Below are positions 34,129 through 42,788 of a DNA stretch of 52,658 nucleotides, piece after piece. The stretch is from contig NZ_JAEPQA010000029.1 of NCBI RefSeq assembly GCF_017640745.1, positions 1 through 52,658 of the forward strand. The letters are read 5' to 3'. Source of the stretch: Nisaea sp. (lineage in GTDB: Bacteria > Pseudomonadota > Alphaproteobacteria > Thalassobaculales > Thalassobaculaceae). How positions within the stretch are numbered: the first letter of the stretch is position 1; every line of letters starts with the position of its first letter. The notes below the pieces were generated by a model. The model was not told the origin of the DNA and made no database searches. It saw only the letters and a list, made by a program, of their open reading frames with translations. Position numbers and translations under genes: made by a program.

Positions 34129-35667
34129 TTAGCCCTCCGCCTCCTTCGCCAGCAAGTCGCGCAGCTCCGTCTTCAGGATCTTTCCGTAATTGTTCTTGGT
34201 CAGCGCCGTGACCACCCGGTAGGCCTTCGGCCGCTTGAAACGGGCGATGTTGTCGAGGCAGAGCCGGTCGAGTTCCGCCGTGTCGATTTCCTTGCCTGGA
34301 TGGGGAACGACGAAGGCGACGACCTCCTCGCCCCAGTCGGCATGCGGGCGGCCGACCACGGCGCATTCGTAGACATAGGGATGGCGCAGCAGCACTTCCT
34401 CGATCTCGCGCGGATAGATGTTGGTGCCGCCGGAGATGATCATGTCCTTGGAGCGGTCTTTCAGGGTGACATAGCCGTCTTCGTCCATGGCGCCGAGATC
34501 GCCGGTCCAGAGCCAGCCGTCACGGATCGTCGAGGCGGTCGCGTCCGGGTTCAGCCAGTAACCGCCCATGACGATGTCGCCGCGGCAGATGATCTCCCCG
34601 GTCTCGCCGAAGGGGACGTCCTTTCCATCCGCGTCGACCACGCGGACTTCGACTCCCGTGCGGGCGAAGCCGGCGGAGGCGAGGCGGGCGAGATAGCGCG
34701 GATGTTCCGTGTCGAGATAGGCGGATTTCGGCAGGCCGGTGATGGTCATCGGCGCCTCGCCGAGGCCGTAGATCTGCGTCAGCTTCGGGCCGATCCGGTC
34801 GAGCGCCTTCACCACGTCCTCCAGATACATCGGCCCGCCGCCATAGACGATGGTCTTCAGGTTCGAAAGGTTCGCGTCCTCGAGCCCCGGATGGTTGATC
34901 AGCCGGCTGACCATGGTCGGGGCGAAGAAAAAGCTTGCGCCCGGCCAGTGGGCGATCAACTCAAGCGTCTCCTCGACATCGTAACCGCCGCTCTCCGGCA
35001 CGATGTTGTTGGCACCGCGGGCGACATGCGGCATCGCATAGAGGCCGGAGCCGTGGCTCAAGGGCGCGGCGTGGATCATGCAGTCGGTGGGCGCGATGGT
35101 GTCGACGTCCGCAAGGTAGTTCGCGGTGGCGAACATCAGACTGCGATGGGTGATCATCGCGCCTTTCGGCCGCCCGGTGGTGCCGGAGGTGTAGAACAGC
35201 CAGCAGAGCCCCTCCGGATCCACGCTTGCCGCTGGGATCGGCGCGGCGCGGAACAGCGCCTCGAAGTCCGGATCGTCCACGGCGATCAGATGCACGAGAT
35301 CCGGCGCCTCGCTCTTCGCGTCGGCCAGCGTGCCGGCGAGATCCGGCGTCGCGAAACAGGCCCGGGCGCCGCTGTTATAGAGGATGTAGGCGAATTCCTT
35401 CGGATGCAGCTTGGCGTTGATCGGCACCGCCGCAAGACCGGCATGCCAGATCGCATAGAGGATCTCGAGGAACAGCGGGTGGTTCTTCATCGCCAGCGCG
35501 ACGCGATCGCCGGGCTGCAGGTCGAGTTCGTTGCGGAGCGCGCCCGCGAGGCGGGCGACCCGCTCGCCGAGTTCGCGGTAGGTCCGGCGAACCTGTTTGC
35601 CCTCGGAGATCGCCGGACGATCGCCGTGAATGCGCGCCACCTGCGCCAGTATCGCGGCCTGGTTCAT
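34129..35667 (-). CDS. AMP-dependent acyl-CoA ligase
   Basis: A 512-residue ANL-superfamily enzyme. P-loop YTSGTTGRPKGAM (near 165), the A5-type YGLGEAPMTIT, the hinge region WTGDLGAMDEDGYVTLKDRSKDMI and the C-terminal catalytic Lys in NNYGKILK are all present. The reaction makes acyl-AMP and then acyl-CoA from a carboxylic acid; the acid is unknown. Start at 35667 has a strong GGGGGA site. A consensus sigma-54 promoter for the divergent microprotein gene lies 103 bases upstream. Confidence 0.87.
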   Translation of the reverse strand: MNQAAILAQVARIHGDRPAISEGKQVRRTYRELGERVARLAGALRNELDLQPGDRVALAMKNHPLFLEILYAIWHAGLAAVPINAKLHPKEFAYILYNSGARACFATPDLAGTLADAKSEAPDLVHLIAVDDPDFEALFRAAPIPAASVDPEGLCWLFYTSGTTGRPKGAMITHRSLMFATANYLADVDTIAPTDCMIHAAPLSHGSGLYAMPHVARGANNIVPESGGYDVEETLELIAHWPGASFFFAPTMVSRLINHPGLEDANLSNLKTIVYGGGPMYLEDVVKALDRIGPKLTQIYGLGEAPMTITGLPKSAYLDTEHPRYLARLASAGFARTGVEVRVVDADGKDVPFGETGEIICRGDIVMGGYWLNPDATASTIRDGWLWTGDLGAMDEDGYVTLKDRSKDMIISGGTNIYPREIEEVLLRHPYVYECAVVGRPHADWGEEVVAFVVPHPGKEIDTAELDRLCLDNIARFKRPKAYRVVTALTKNNYGKILKTELRDLLAKEAEG

Positions 35668-35769
35668 CCGCGTTCCCCCACCCTTGAATGCAGTCTTTTG
35701 CCGGATGCTACCAGCTGGGAAGTTGCGCTGACCAGTAGCTGCCGCTGCGCAGGCGCCGGGAGTGGCGAA

Positions 35770-35786
35770 TTGGCACGGCATTTGCT
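35770..35786 (+). promoter_or_regulatory. Consensus sigma-54 (-24/-12) promoter
   Basis: TTGGCACGGCATTTGCT at 35770-35786 matches the published RpoN consensus YTGGCACGrNNNTTGCW at every defined position. The expected transcription start is near 35797, about 55 bases ahead of the 56-codon gene at 35853. An enhancer-binding protein site would be expected upstream, but I see no clear palindrome in the 100 bases before it. Confidence 0.75.
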
Positions 35787-35852
35787 GTGACTGAAATGTG
35801 AGTTCGGGAGTGAGCGAAACGCTGAACGGATCAGCTCTTTGAGGAGGCGAGA

Positions 35853-36023
35853 ATGCGTTACATTCCGAAACATGCGGACGATTACGGTGTGACCGGCCTG
35901 GACGAGGCGTTCGACGCGTCGTTCCTCTATAACGACAGCAGCGAAATGCTCGAGCTTCTCGGCGACGACTGGTCGCTGGAAGAGGACGACGTGCTCGAAC
36001 TGGACATGGTTCTGGTCAATTGA
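35853..36023 (+). CDS. 56-residue acidic protein, unknown function
   Basis: A short gene with a near-ideal ribosome site, GAGGAGG six bases before the ATG. The product begins MRYIPKHADDYGVTGLDEAF and then has the acidic run LLGDDWSLEEDDVLELDM, so it is strongly acidic, with no signal peptide or membrane helix. Codon use fits the surrounding genes. It is downstream of a consensus sigma-54 promoter and ends seven bases before the stop of the convergent esterase gene. I do not recognise the family. A small regulator or inhibitor that binds a basic partner is possible, but this is a guess. Confidence 0.7.
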   Translation: MRYIPKHADDYGVTGLDEAFDASFLYNDSSEMLELLGDDWSLEEDDVLELDMVLVN

Positions 36024-36030
36024 GCCCGAC

Positions 36031-36891
36031 CTATCCGGCTCTGGCGCGCAGCACTTCTCCATAGTAGCGCAGGACTTCCTCGATCTCCTCGCGCCAGAGC
36101 CGCCATGTATGGTTCCCGTCGGTCATCCGGAACTCGACCGGGACGCCGGCGCGTTTCAGCGCCAGATAGAGCGCGACATTGCCCTCGTAGAGGCCGAACC
36201 CGTCATCGTCTCCGACCGTGACGAAGATCGCCGGTCGCGTTTTCGCTGCCGCGAGCGACGGGATATCGGCAAAGAAGTTCTCCCGGTTGAAGGCGGCGAT
36301 GTCGAAGGGAGAGCCGAACACCCCCTTGAAGAAGCCGATCTGCTGTTCCGTGACATCTTCCCGTCGGGCGAGATCGGGAAAGATCGCCGCGCTGAGCGCG
36401 CCCGTCATGGCGAAAGTTCCGGGATTGCGGAAGGCCAGCCGCAAGGCGCCGTAGCCGCCCATGGAAAGACCGGCGACGGCCCGGTCCGCCGCCGTGCCGC
36501 CGATGCCATGCCGCGCTTCGACTGCAGGGATCAGGTCCTTGAGGATCGCGTCCTCATAGGCACCGTGCACCGGCGAATTCACGTACCAGCTGTCACCGGC
36601 ATCGGGCATGACGATGGCGATGGGAGGAATGGCCTTTTCCGCGATGAGCCTGTCCGCCGTTTGCCGGATCTTCCCGAGGGTCTGCCAGTCGCGCTCGTTC
36701 CCGCCGAGACCGTGCAGCAGGTATAGCGCGGGAAGGGACCCTGAGCTCTGCTCCGGCAGATAGAGCGAATATTTCATCTCCCGGCCGAGCGCCGGACTCT
36801 TCAGGGAAAGGCTTTCCTGCAGATCCGCTGCCGCCGCCGCTATGAGCGACAGATAGACGGCACCGGCCGCGAGGAGAGCGCGAAGCGTCAT
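36031..36891 (-). CDS. Exported esterase (esterase D / antigen-85-like alpha/beta hydrolase)
   Basis: A 286-residue protein with a signal peptide (1-22) and an alpha/beta-hydrolase domain: LYLLHGLGGNERDW as oxyanion region, nucleophile Ser143 in AGLSMGGYGA, an Asp in VTVGDDDGFG and a His in TDGNHTWRLW. It resembles S-formylglutathione hydrolase, PHB-depolymerase-like and mycolyltransferase-like esterases. It overlaps the opgC stop by four bases (ATGA), so it is made with OpgC; it might remove or transfer acyl groups on periplasmic glucans. A much longer frame up to 38193 is a shadow of opgC. Start is set at 36891. Confidence 0.83.
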   Translation of the reverse strand: MTLRALLAAGAVYLSLIAAAAADLQESLSLKSPALGREMKYSLYLPEQSSGSLPALYLLHGLGGNERDWQTLGKIRQTADRLIAEKAIPPIAIVMPDAGDSWYVNSPVHGAYEDAILKDLIPAVEARHGIGGTAADRAVAGLSMGGYGALRLAFRNPGTFAMTGALSAAIFPDLARREDVTEQQIGFFKGVFGSPFDIAAFNRENFFADIPSLAAAKTRPAIFVTVGDDDGFGLYEGNVALYLALKRAGVPVEFRMTDGNHTWRLWREEIEEVLRYYGEVLRARAG

Positions 36892-38108
36892 TCTGCCGGG
36901 GAAAGAGCGGAAGTCGCTGCCGCACGCGGCGTTTCGGCGCGGCCCGGTGCGGCGGCGACCCAGGAACGCTCGTTGATCGCCTTGCGCCACCATTCGGTCT
37001 TGATGGCGGTCACGAGATAGGCGAACAGCACGACGATCGAGAGCCCGGCAACATTGACCAGCGCCCAGGTCAGCTGGTTCCGGCCGATCTGGTCCAGCAC
37101 CATGCCGCCGAGCTGGGCCAGCCACATGTTGAGCAGGAAGACGGGCAGCGCCTGCTGTCCGACGGTCAGGATCGGGTGACAGACCTTGTGCGCCAGCAGC
37201 TCTTCCCGGCCGCGCACCAGATTGATCACGATATAGGCGAGCGCGAGGAAGTGGACGAAGCGCAGGATCCCGTAATCGGTCTTTGCCTGCCACGGCTGGG
37301 TCGCCGCGTGCCATTCGGCAAGGAACGGCAAACTGTCCTGGTAGCCGACGAAGAACCACCAGTGCGAGATCGGCGCCGCCGCGACGACGAAGACGACGCA
37401 GGCTGCCATCAGATAGCGGTTGAAGCCGGGGACTTTCAGCCAGCCGCGCGAGATCGAATAGCCGGTGAAGAAGACGAGCTGCCAGCCGAACGGATTGAAG
37501 AACCATTCGATGTGTTCGTAGTTCGGATGTGCCGGAAGGCCGCCGTCGAAGGCCCAGTTCGCGCAATAGACCGCGACCGAGAAGCCCATCGCGAGCCAGG
37601 GATGGATATGCGCCAGCGCCATGAAGACCGGGATCATCAGCAGCGCGCCCATATACATCGGCATGATGTCGAAATAGTTCGGCACGTAGGTCAGGGTGAG
37701 CAGACCGAGCAGCGCCTTCGGCGTTTCCTCGAAGAAGAACTCGAGGTTCAGCCGATTGATGTAGTCCGGCTCGGCGAACAGCGCGTTGCCCGCAAGCATG
37801 AGGCCGACGATCAGGAAGAAGATCAGGATGTGCGAGGTGTAGAGCTGCCAGATCCGGTAGAGCACGCGCCCGGTGCCGTGCCAGAAGCCGGCGCGGATGA
37901 AGGTGCCGCCGAAGGCGATCGCTGCCGCGAAGCCGGAGCAGAAGACGAACATTTCCGCGGCGTCTGAGAAACCGAAACGCGCCGGAATGAAGTTCGACCA
38001 ATGGTTCTCCGGGACATGGGCGATGAAGATGATCAGCATCGCGATCCCGCGGAAGAAATCCAGCCTCGGATCGCGCTGCTTCAGCTTCTTTGCTGCTTGC
38101 TCTGCCAT
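36888..38108 (-). CDS. opgC: OpgC-family acyltransferase for periplasmic glucan substitution
   Basis: A 406-residue membrane protein with ten predicted helices. The N-terminal RDPRLDFFRGIAMLIIFIAHVPENHWS has the Arg-Asp-His pattern of OpgC, which transfers succinyl groups to osmoregulated periplasmic glucans. The middle FNPFGWQLVFFTGY and the late NVAGLSIVVLFAYL helices also fit. It is divergent from opgH over a 263-base region and translationally coupled to a secreted esterase. No opgG is seen, unlike the opgGH operon of other bacteria. Confidence 0.85.
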   Translation of the reverse strand: MAEQAAKKLKQRDPRLDFFRGIAMLIIFIAHVPENHWSNFIPARFGFSDAAEMFVFCSGFAAAIAFGGTFIRAGFWHGTGRVLYRIWQLYTSHILIFFLIVGLMLAGNALFAEPDYINRLNLEFFFEETPKALLGLLTLTYVPNYFDIMPMYMGALLMIPVFMALAHIHPWLAMGFSVAVYCANWAFDGGLPAHPNYEHIEWFFNPFGWQLVFFTGYSISRGWLKVPGFNRYLMAACVVFVVAAAPISHWWFFVGYQDSLPFLAEWHAATQPWQAKTDYGILRFVHFLALAYIVINLVRGREELLAHKVCHPILTVGQQALPVFLLNMWLAQLGGMVLDQIGRNQLTWALVNVAGLSIVVLFAYLVTAIKTEWWRKAINERSWVAAAPGRAETPRAAATSALSPAE

Positions 38109-38306
38109 GGTCTTCGTATCCGGTCCCGGGGACCGTCCTCATATTCGCCGCTGTAATATATAGGGCGAGATAGCGCCGCAAGCGCGCCCGCATCCAGTCA
38201 ATTCGCTATCGCGCCTTTGTGAAGCTTGTTTTGCTGACAGCGCCCGGTCTGCGCCCAATTTTTTTGTCGAGGAGCATGGTGCAGGGATCGAAATCCCGCC
38301 CTGCCG

Positions 38307-38320
38307 ATATCAATTGATAT
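38307..38320. promoter_or_regulatory. Perfect 14-bp palindrome between opgC and opgH
   Basis: ATATCAATTGATAT is its own reverse complement. It lies 51 bases upstream of the opgH start in the 263-base divergent region, which is otherwise without a gene. The site has the size and symmetry of a dimeric repressor operator. A smaller inverted repeat (GGGAT with ATCCC) lies about 20 bases before it. Confidence 0.45.
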
Positions 38321-38371
38321 TCCCGGGTCGAAGAGTAAATTCCCGGCCCGTCAATTCGGGGCTTGGGGACA

Positions 38372-40258
38372 ATGGACGCAGCTCACCTGATGGTTTCTGA
38401 CGAACGCAACACGGCGCACCGGGGCTCGCCCCTGCGTGCGCGGCGCCTGATTTTTGCCGGTCTGGTGGCCGGCACGATCTGCGCTCTCGTTGCGGCTCTT
38501 TCCTATATTTTCTCCCGCAATGGGCTCACCTGGGTCGAGATCGCGATGATCGCGGTCTTCGCCCTCAACACGCCCTGGATGGTGATCGGGTTCTGGAACG
38601 CGATCATCGGTTTCGGCCTGCTGCATTTCCGCCGCGACTGGCTCCGCCAGGTCACGGGGCTCGCCGGTCTCGAGGACGTCCAGTCGCCGATCACTTCGCG
38701 CGTCGCCATCGTTATGCCGGTCTTCAACGAAGACCCTGCCCTTGTCGTTCGCAATCTGCGTGCGGTCACCGACGGGCTGGACGCCACCGGGCAGGCTGAC
38801 AATTTCGACCTGTTCCTGCTGAGCGATACCAACAAGCCGGAGATCGCCGCGGAAGAGCTGGCCCTGTTCGAGGCATGGCGCGACCGTAACGCGCGGCCTG
38901 ACCGGCTGCATTATCGCCGCCGCGCGGAAAACACGCGCCAGAAGGTCGGCAATATCGAGGATTTCTGCGAGCGCTGGGGCGACGGCTTCGATTATATGAT
39001 CGTGCTTGATGCAGACAGTGTGATGTCCGGCGAGGCGATCCTCCGGATGGTGCGGCTGATGCAGCAGAACCCGAATGTCGGCATTCTGCAGACGCTGGTC
39101 ACCGGCATGCCGGCGAGCAGCGCCTTCGCCCGGATGTTCCAGTTCGGCATGCGGCACGGCATGCGCTCCTACACCACGGGCAGCGCCTGGTGGCAGGGCC
39201 CGGACGGACCCTATTGGGGTCATAATGCGATCCTGCGCCTGCCTGTTTTCCGTGCCCATTGCCATCTGCCGGCGCTTCCCGGCGAACGGCCGCTCGGCGG
39301 GGAGATCCTGAGCCACGATCAGGTCGAGGCCGTTTTCATGCGCCGCGCCGGATACGAGGTCCGCGTGCTGCCGCTGGAAGACGGCAGCTACGAGGAAAAC
39401 CCGACCAACCTGCCGGATTTCCTGACCCGCGACCTGCGCTGGTGTCAGGGCAATATGCAGTATGTGAAACTGTTCCTGCATCCGTCGCTGATCCGCGGCG
39501 TCCGGCCGATGGGACGGCTCCAGCTCCTCTTGGCCATCATGATGTATACCGGCGCGCCGCTCTGGTACGCCTTCATGGGGCTGGGGCTTGTCGATCTGGT
39601 TTTCGGACCGTTCGAGACCATCGGTGGTCCGGTGGCCGAGGCGGCTCCGGGTGTGCCCGGCTTCGGTCTCGCGCTGTTTGTCTCGGTCATGGTTATGACC
39701 TTCGCACCGAAGATCCTGGGCGTGCTCGACGTCGCGCTGCGGCGGTCCGCACGCCGGAGCTATGGCGGTATGGCGAAAATCCTCGCCGGCACGCTGGTGG
39801 AGCTTGTCTTCTCAATGCTGGTCTCGCCCGTGGCCGCGCTCGCGCAGACGATCTTCATCGGCGGCCTTTTCTTCGGAAAGCGGATCCGCTGGGACGCGCA
39901 GGAGCGCGACGACCGTCGCGTCACCTTAATCGAAGCCATGAGCGGGCTCTGGCCGCAGACCCTTCTCGGCGGGATCTTCCTCGCGACGCTCTGGACGGTG
40001 GCTCCCCAGGTCCTGCCCTGGGCGACGCCGGTGATCGCCGGGCTTCTGCTGGCCGTGCCGGTCGCTACCGTCACTTCGCTGCCGGGACTGGGCCGTGCCA
40101 TGTTCCGGACCGGTCTCTGCGCCATTCCGGAGGAACTCGAGGTCCCCGAAACGCTCCGCCGTATTGCCGAGCCGGTCGATTTTGGAAGCGTGCTGACACT
40201 GCCTGCCGTCCCGACGGCCGCCGAGCTCCGGCCGCTCGCCGACCCGGAGACAGCCTGA
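38372..40258 (+). CDS. opgH: Periplasmic glucan glucosyltransferase (GT2, OpgH/MdoH family)
   Basis: A 628-residue inner-membrane GT2 enzyme. Two N-terminal helices lead to a cytosolic catalytic domain with VAIVMPVFNEDP, YMIVLDADSVMSG, the HDQVEAVFMRRAGY region and the RDLRWCQGN product-site motif; six or more helices follow. It polymerises glucose from UDP-glucose into beta-1,2-linked periplasmic glucans. It is shorter than E. coli OpgH, chiefly at both ends. I chose ATG 38372 over a TTG at 38363. Its regulatory region is shared with opgC. Confidence 0.87.
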   Translation: MDAAHLMVSDERNTAHRGSPLRARRLIFAGLVAGTICALVAALSYIFSRNGLTWVEIAMIAVFALNTPWMVIGFWNAIIGFGLLHFRRDWLRQVTGLAGLEDVQSPITSRVAIVMPVFNEDPALVVRNLRAVTDGLDATGQADNFDLFLLSDTNKPEIAAEELALFEAWRDRNARPDRLHYRRRAENTRQKVGNIEDFCERWGDGFDYMIVLDADSVMSGEAILRMVRLMQQNPNVGILQTLVTGMPASSAFARMFQFGMRHGMRSYTTGSAWWQGPDGPYWGHNAILRLPVFRAHCHLPALPGERPLGGEILSHDQVEAVFMRRAGYEVRVLPLEDGSYEENPTNLPDFLTRDLRWCQGNMQYVKLFLHPSLIRGVRPMGRLQLLLAIMMYTGAPLWYAFMGLGLVDLVFGPFETIGGPVAEAAPGVPGFGLALFVSVMVMTFAPKILGVLDVALRRSARRSYGGMAKILAGTLVELVFSMLVSPVAALAQTIFIGGLFFGKRIRWDAQERDDRRVTLIEAMSGLWPQTLLGGIFLATLWTVAPQVLPWATPVIAGLLLAVPVATVTSLPGLGRAMFRTGLCAIPEELEVPETLRRIAEPVDFGSVLTLPAVPTAAELRPLADPETA

Positions 40259-40334
40259 GCGAAGCCGCTCCGGCTTTCTTCCTCGCACGCACTCGATTAC
40301 GTTGCCGCTGGTCTGAGGCAGCGGTGATCGGGTC

Positions 40335-40922
40335 ATGACGGAGCAGCGGGAGCGGGCAGTCTGGCAGGTGCTGGAAACCCGGGAGGTCTACGAGAACCCG
40401 TGGATCGGTGTGACCGAGCATGACGTGCTCGATCCGAACGGAAATCCGGGGCTCTACGGCGTTGTCCGCGTGCGCGGCCTTGCGGTCGGGGTTCTGCCCG
40501 TCGATGCGGAAGGCATGACCTGGCTCGTCGGGCAGCAGCGTTTCCCGAGGGACTATTACAGCTGGGAATTGCCGGAAGGCGGCGGATCGTTCGACGATCC
40601 GCAGGGCTCCGCCGAACGCGAGCTGCTCGAGGAGACCGGCTTGACGGCGCGGAGCTGGCTGGAACTGCTCCGCATGGATCTTTCGAACGCGATCACAGAC
40701 GAGCAGGCAATAGGGTTTCTTGCCTGGGATCTTAAGGAAGGCACGGCGGCGCCCGAGGCCTGCGAGCGGCTTGAGGTCAGGCGCGTTCCGGTACGCGAGG
40801 TGGTCGAGATGGCGATGAAGGGCGAGATTGTCGACGCCTTCTCGCAGACCATGCTTCTGAAGGCGGATCTCCTGGCGCGGCGCGGGGCATTACCGGGAGA
40901 TCTGGCGCGGCATTTTCTCTGA
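40335..40922 (+). CDS. Nudix hydrolase, ADP-ribose pyrophosphatase-like
   Basis: A 195-residue cytosolic protein. The Nudix box GGGSFDDPQGSAERELLEETGL is complete except that the first conserved acidic position is Asp instead of Glu. Upstream WIGVTEHDVLDPNG and LVGQQRFPRDYYSWELPEGG are as in NudF-like ADP-sugar pyrophosphatases. A 7-bp hairpin (TGGGCCC/GGGCCCA, 40923-40946) lies right after the stop and spans the end of the convergent PKHD gene, so it may end both transcripts. Substrate is uncertain. Confidence 0.85.
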   Translation: MTEQRERAVWQVLETREVYENPWIGVTEHDVLDPNGNPGLYGVVRVRGLAVGVLPVDAEGMTWLVGQQRFPRDYYSWELPEGGGSFDDPQGSAERELLEETGLTARSWLELLRMDLSNAITDEQAIGFLAWDLKEGTAAPEACERLEVRRVPVREVVEMAMKGEIVDAFSQTMLLKADLLARRGALPGDLARHFL

Positions 40923-40931
40923 TGGGCCCCG

Positions 40932-41603
40932 TCAGGTCTGGGCCCACATCCGCATCAGGTTGAGGCGACCTTTCTCCAGCATCAGGACGGCTTTCTTGTC
41001 CACGTTAGAGCCGGTGAGAATCGCCTGCGTTTCCGCCAGATCGCCGATGATCTCGCGCTTCATAGGGTCGGGGATCATGCTCTCCATCCAGGTGACGATG
41101 GCGAGGCGCCGCCCTTTGGTCACCGGGTTCACCCGGTGCAGGTAATGGGTCGGATAGAGCACCGCGTCGCCTGGATTTTCCTTGTAGACCATCTCGCCGA
41201 AATCGGTGCTGAGCACGAGATCTCCGCCTTCATAGGCGTCCGGCTTGTTGAGGAAGATCGTCATCGAGAGGTCGGTGCGCATGCCGGGGTAGGGGCCCAT
41301 CAGGGCGGCGTCGATATGTTCGCCATACTGGTTGCCGGTCATGTAGGAGGCGAAGATCGGGGAGAGGATGCGCCGTGGCATGCCCTTGATGGCGACCGTC
41401 TCGTTCGCCCGGATTGCGCCGAGCACCATTTCCGACATTTCGCGATAGTGCGGACTGTTCGGCGGTACCTGGGTGTTCTTCTTGATGTCCTTGCCGAGCG
41501 GTCCGCCGCTGGAGCTGCCGTCCACGAACTGGGCCGAGAACAGCTTTGCTGCAATCGCCTTGACCTGATCCTTGTTCAGCAGCTCGCGTATGACCGCCAC
41601 CAT
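40932..41603 (-). CDS. PKHD-type Fe(II)/2-oxoglutarate hydroxylase (YbiX/PiuC family)
   Basis: A 223-residue dioxygenase. Iron ligands His96 and Asp98 in YGEHIDAALM and His156 in LHRVNP, plus Arg166 for 2-oxoglutarate, are all in place. The family begins MVAVIRELLN, so I set the start at 41603; the frame to 41819 is opposite the neighbour. PiuC relatives are made under iron limitation beside siderophore receptors, but no receptor gene is in this window. It is divergent from the glutathionyl-hydroquinone reductase-like gene. Confidence 0.87.
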   Translation of the reverse strand: MVAVIRELLNKDQVKAIAAKLFSAQFVDGSSSGGPLGKDIKKNTQVPPNSPHYREMSEMVLGAIRANETVAIKGMPRRILSPIFASYMTGNQYGEHIDAALMGPYPGMRTDLSMTIFLNKPDAYEGGDLVLSTDFGEMVYKENPGDAVLYPTHYLHRVNPVTKGRRLAIVTWMESMIPDPMKREIIGDLAETQAILTGSNVDKKAVLMLEKGRLNLMRMWAQT

Positions 41604-41733
41604 GGTCCCGTCCCCCGGAAAGTCGTGAAATTGGCCGCCATCGTAACAGGACCGTTTCCGATTGCGAGCCTTGATGTCAGGCGATTTGCGGCCACCTTTC
41701 AGACAAGAGAAACGGAAGAGAGGAAAGCGGCAG

Positions 41734-42708
41734 ATGGGTGCCCTGGTAGACGGGAAATGGGAAACCGGAGAGGTCGGCTCGAGCGGACGTGGCGGCAAGT
41801 TCGAGCGCAAGGAATCCACTTTTCGCGATTTTGTCGAGGATCGTGCTGGCGCGCGTTTCGCGCCGGAATCCGGCCGCTATCATCTCTATGTTTCCTATGC
41901 CTGCCCCTGGGCGCACCGGACGCTCATCGCGCGAAAGCTGAAAGGACTTGAGCCCCATATCGCAGTGTCCGTTGTCGATCCGCTGATGGGAGCGGACGGC
42001 TGGGTCTTTGGCGACGATCCCGACGCGACGGACGACCCGATCAACGGTGCCCGTTACCTGCGCGAGGTCTATACCGCCGCCGACCCCAGGTTTTCCGGCA
42101 AGGTCACGGTACCGGTGCTCTGGGACAAGCGGGAAGGGACGATCGTTTCCAACGAGTCTTCCGAAATCCTGCGCATGTTCAATGCCGCCTTCAACGGCCT
42201 CGAGGGGGTCGATGCTTCTCTCGACCTCTATCCGGAGCCGCTCCGAGCGGAGATCGATGCGGTGAACGAGCGGATCTATCGGGACATCAACAATGGTGTC
42301 TACCGGACCGGATTTGCCGGGACCCAGGAGGCCTACGAAGAGGCCTTCGATGCACTTTTTGCCCGTCTCGACGAAATGGAAGAACGTCTCGGCCGCAATC
42401 GGTACCTTGTCGGAGACCGCATTACCGAGGCGGACTGGCGGTTCTTCGTCACGCTGATCCGGTTCGATGCGGTCTATTTTACCCACTTCATGTGCAACCG
42501 GAAGCGGATCGACGATTATCATAATCTTTCCAATTATTTGCGTGAACTCTATCAGATGCCCGGAGTGGCGGAGACGGTGAATGTCCGGCACATCAAGGAG
42601 CATTACTTCCGCAGCCACGAGAGCCTCAATCCGAAGGGGATCGTGCCCAAAGGGCCGGAGCTGGAGTTTGACGGTCCGCATGACCGGCACCGTCTGCTGG
42701 CGGCCTGA
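41734..42708 (+). CDS. Glutathionyl-hydroquinone reductase (xi/omega-class GST)
   Basis: A 324-residue protein with a thioredoxin-like domain carrying the nucleophile Cys57 in YACPWAHRT, a long loop with VSVVDPLMGADGW, and an all-helical C-terminal domain with NRYLVGDRITEADWRFFVTLIRFDAVY. These are the marks of enzymes that reduce glutathionyl-hydroquinones, formed when quinones react with glutathione. The start at 41734 follows GAGGAAAG; the frame is open from 41662. It shares a 130-base region with the PKHD gene. Confidence 0.87.
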   Translation: MGALVDGKWETGEVGSSGRGGKFERKESTFRDFVEDRAGARFAPESGRYHLYVSYACPWAHRTLIARKLKGLEPHIAVSVVDPLMGADGWVFGDDPDATDDPINGARYLREVYTAADPRFSGKVTVPVLWDKREGTIVSNESSEILRMFNAAFNGLEGVDASLDLYPEPLRAEIDAVNERIYRDINNGVYRTGFAGTQEAYEEAFDALFARLDEMEERLGRNRYLVGDRITEADWRFFVTLIRFDAVYFTHFMCNRKRIDDYHNLSNYLRELYQMPGVAETVNVRHIKEHYFRSHESLNPKGIVPKGPELEFDGPHDRHRLLAA

Positions 42709-42788
42709 CGGGAAACCGGCACGGTCCTTGCTTCGATACCTCCGACAAAGCCGGCGAAGGGCCGGCGCTTATCTCGGAGGAGCAGAAC

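Noticed and set aside
36892-38193. Apparent N-terminal extension of the esterase to 720 residues
   Set aside because: The extra part is Arg/Leu/Pro-rich and is the shadow of opgC; the esterase has its own signal peptide at 36891.
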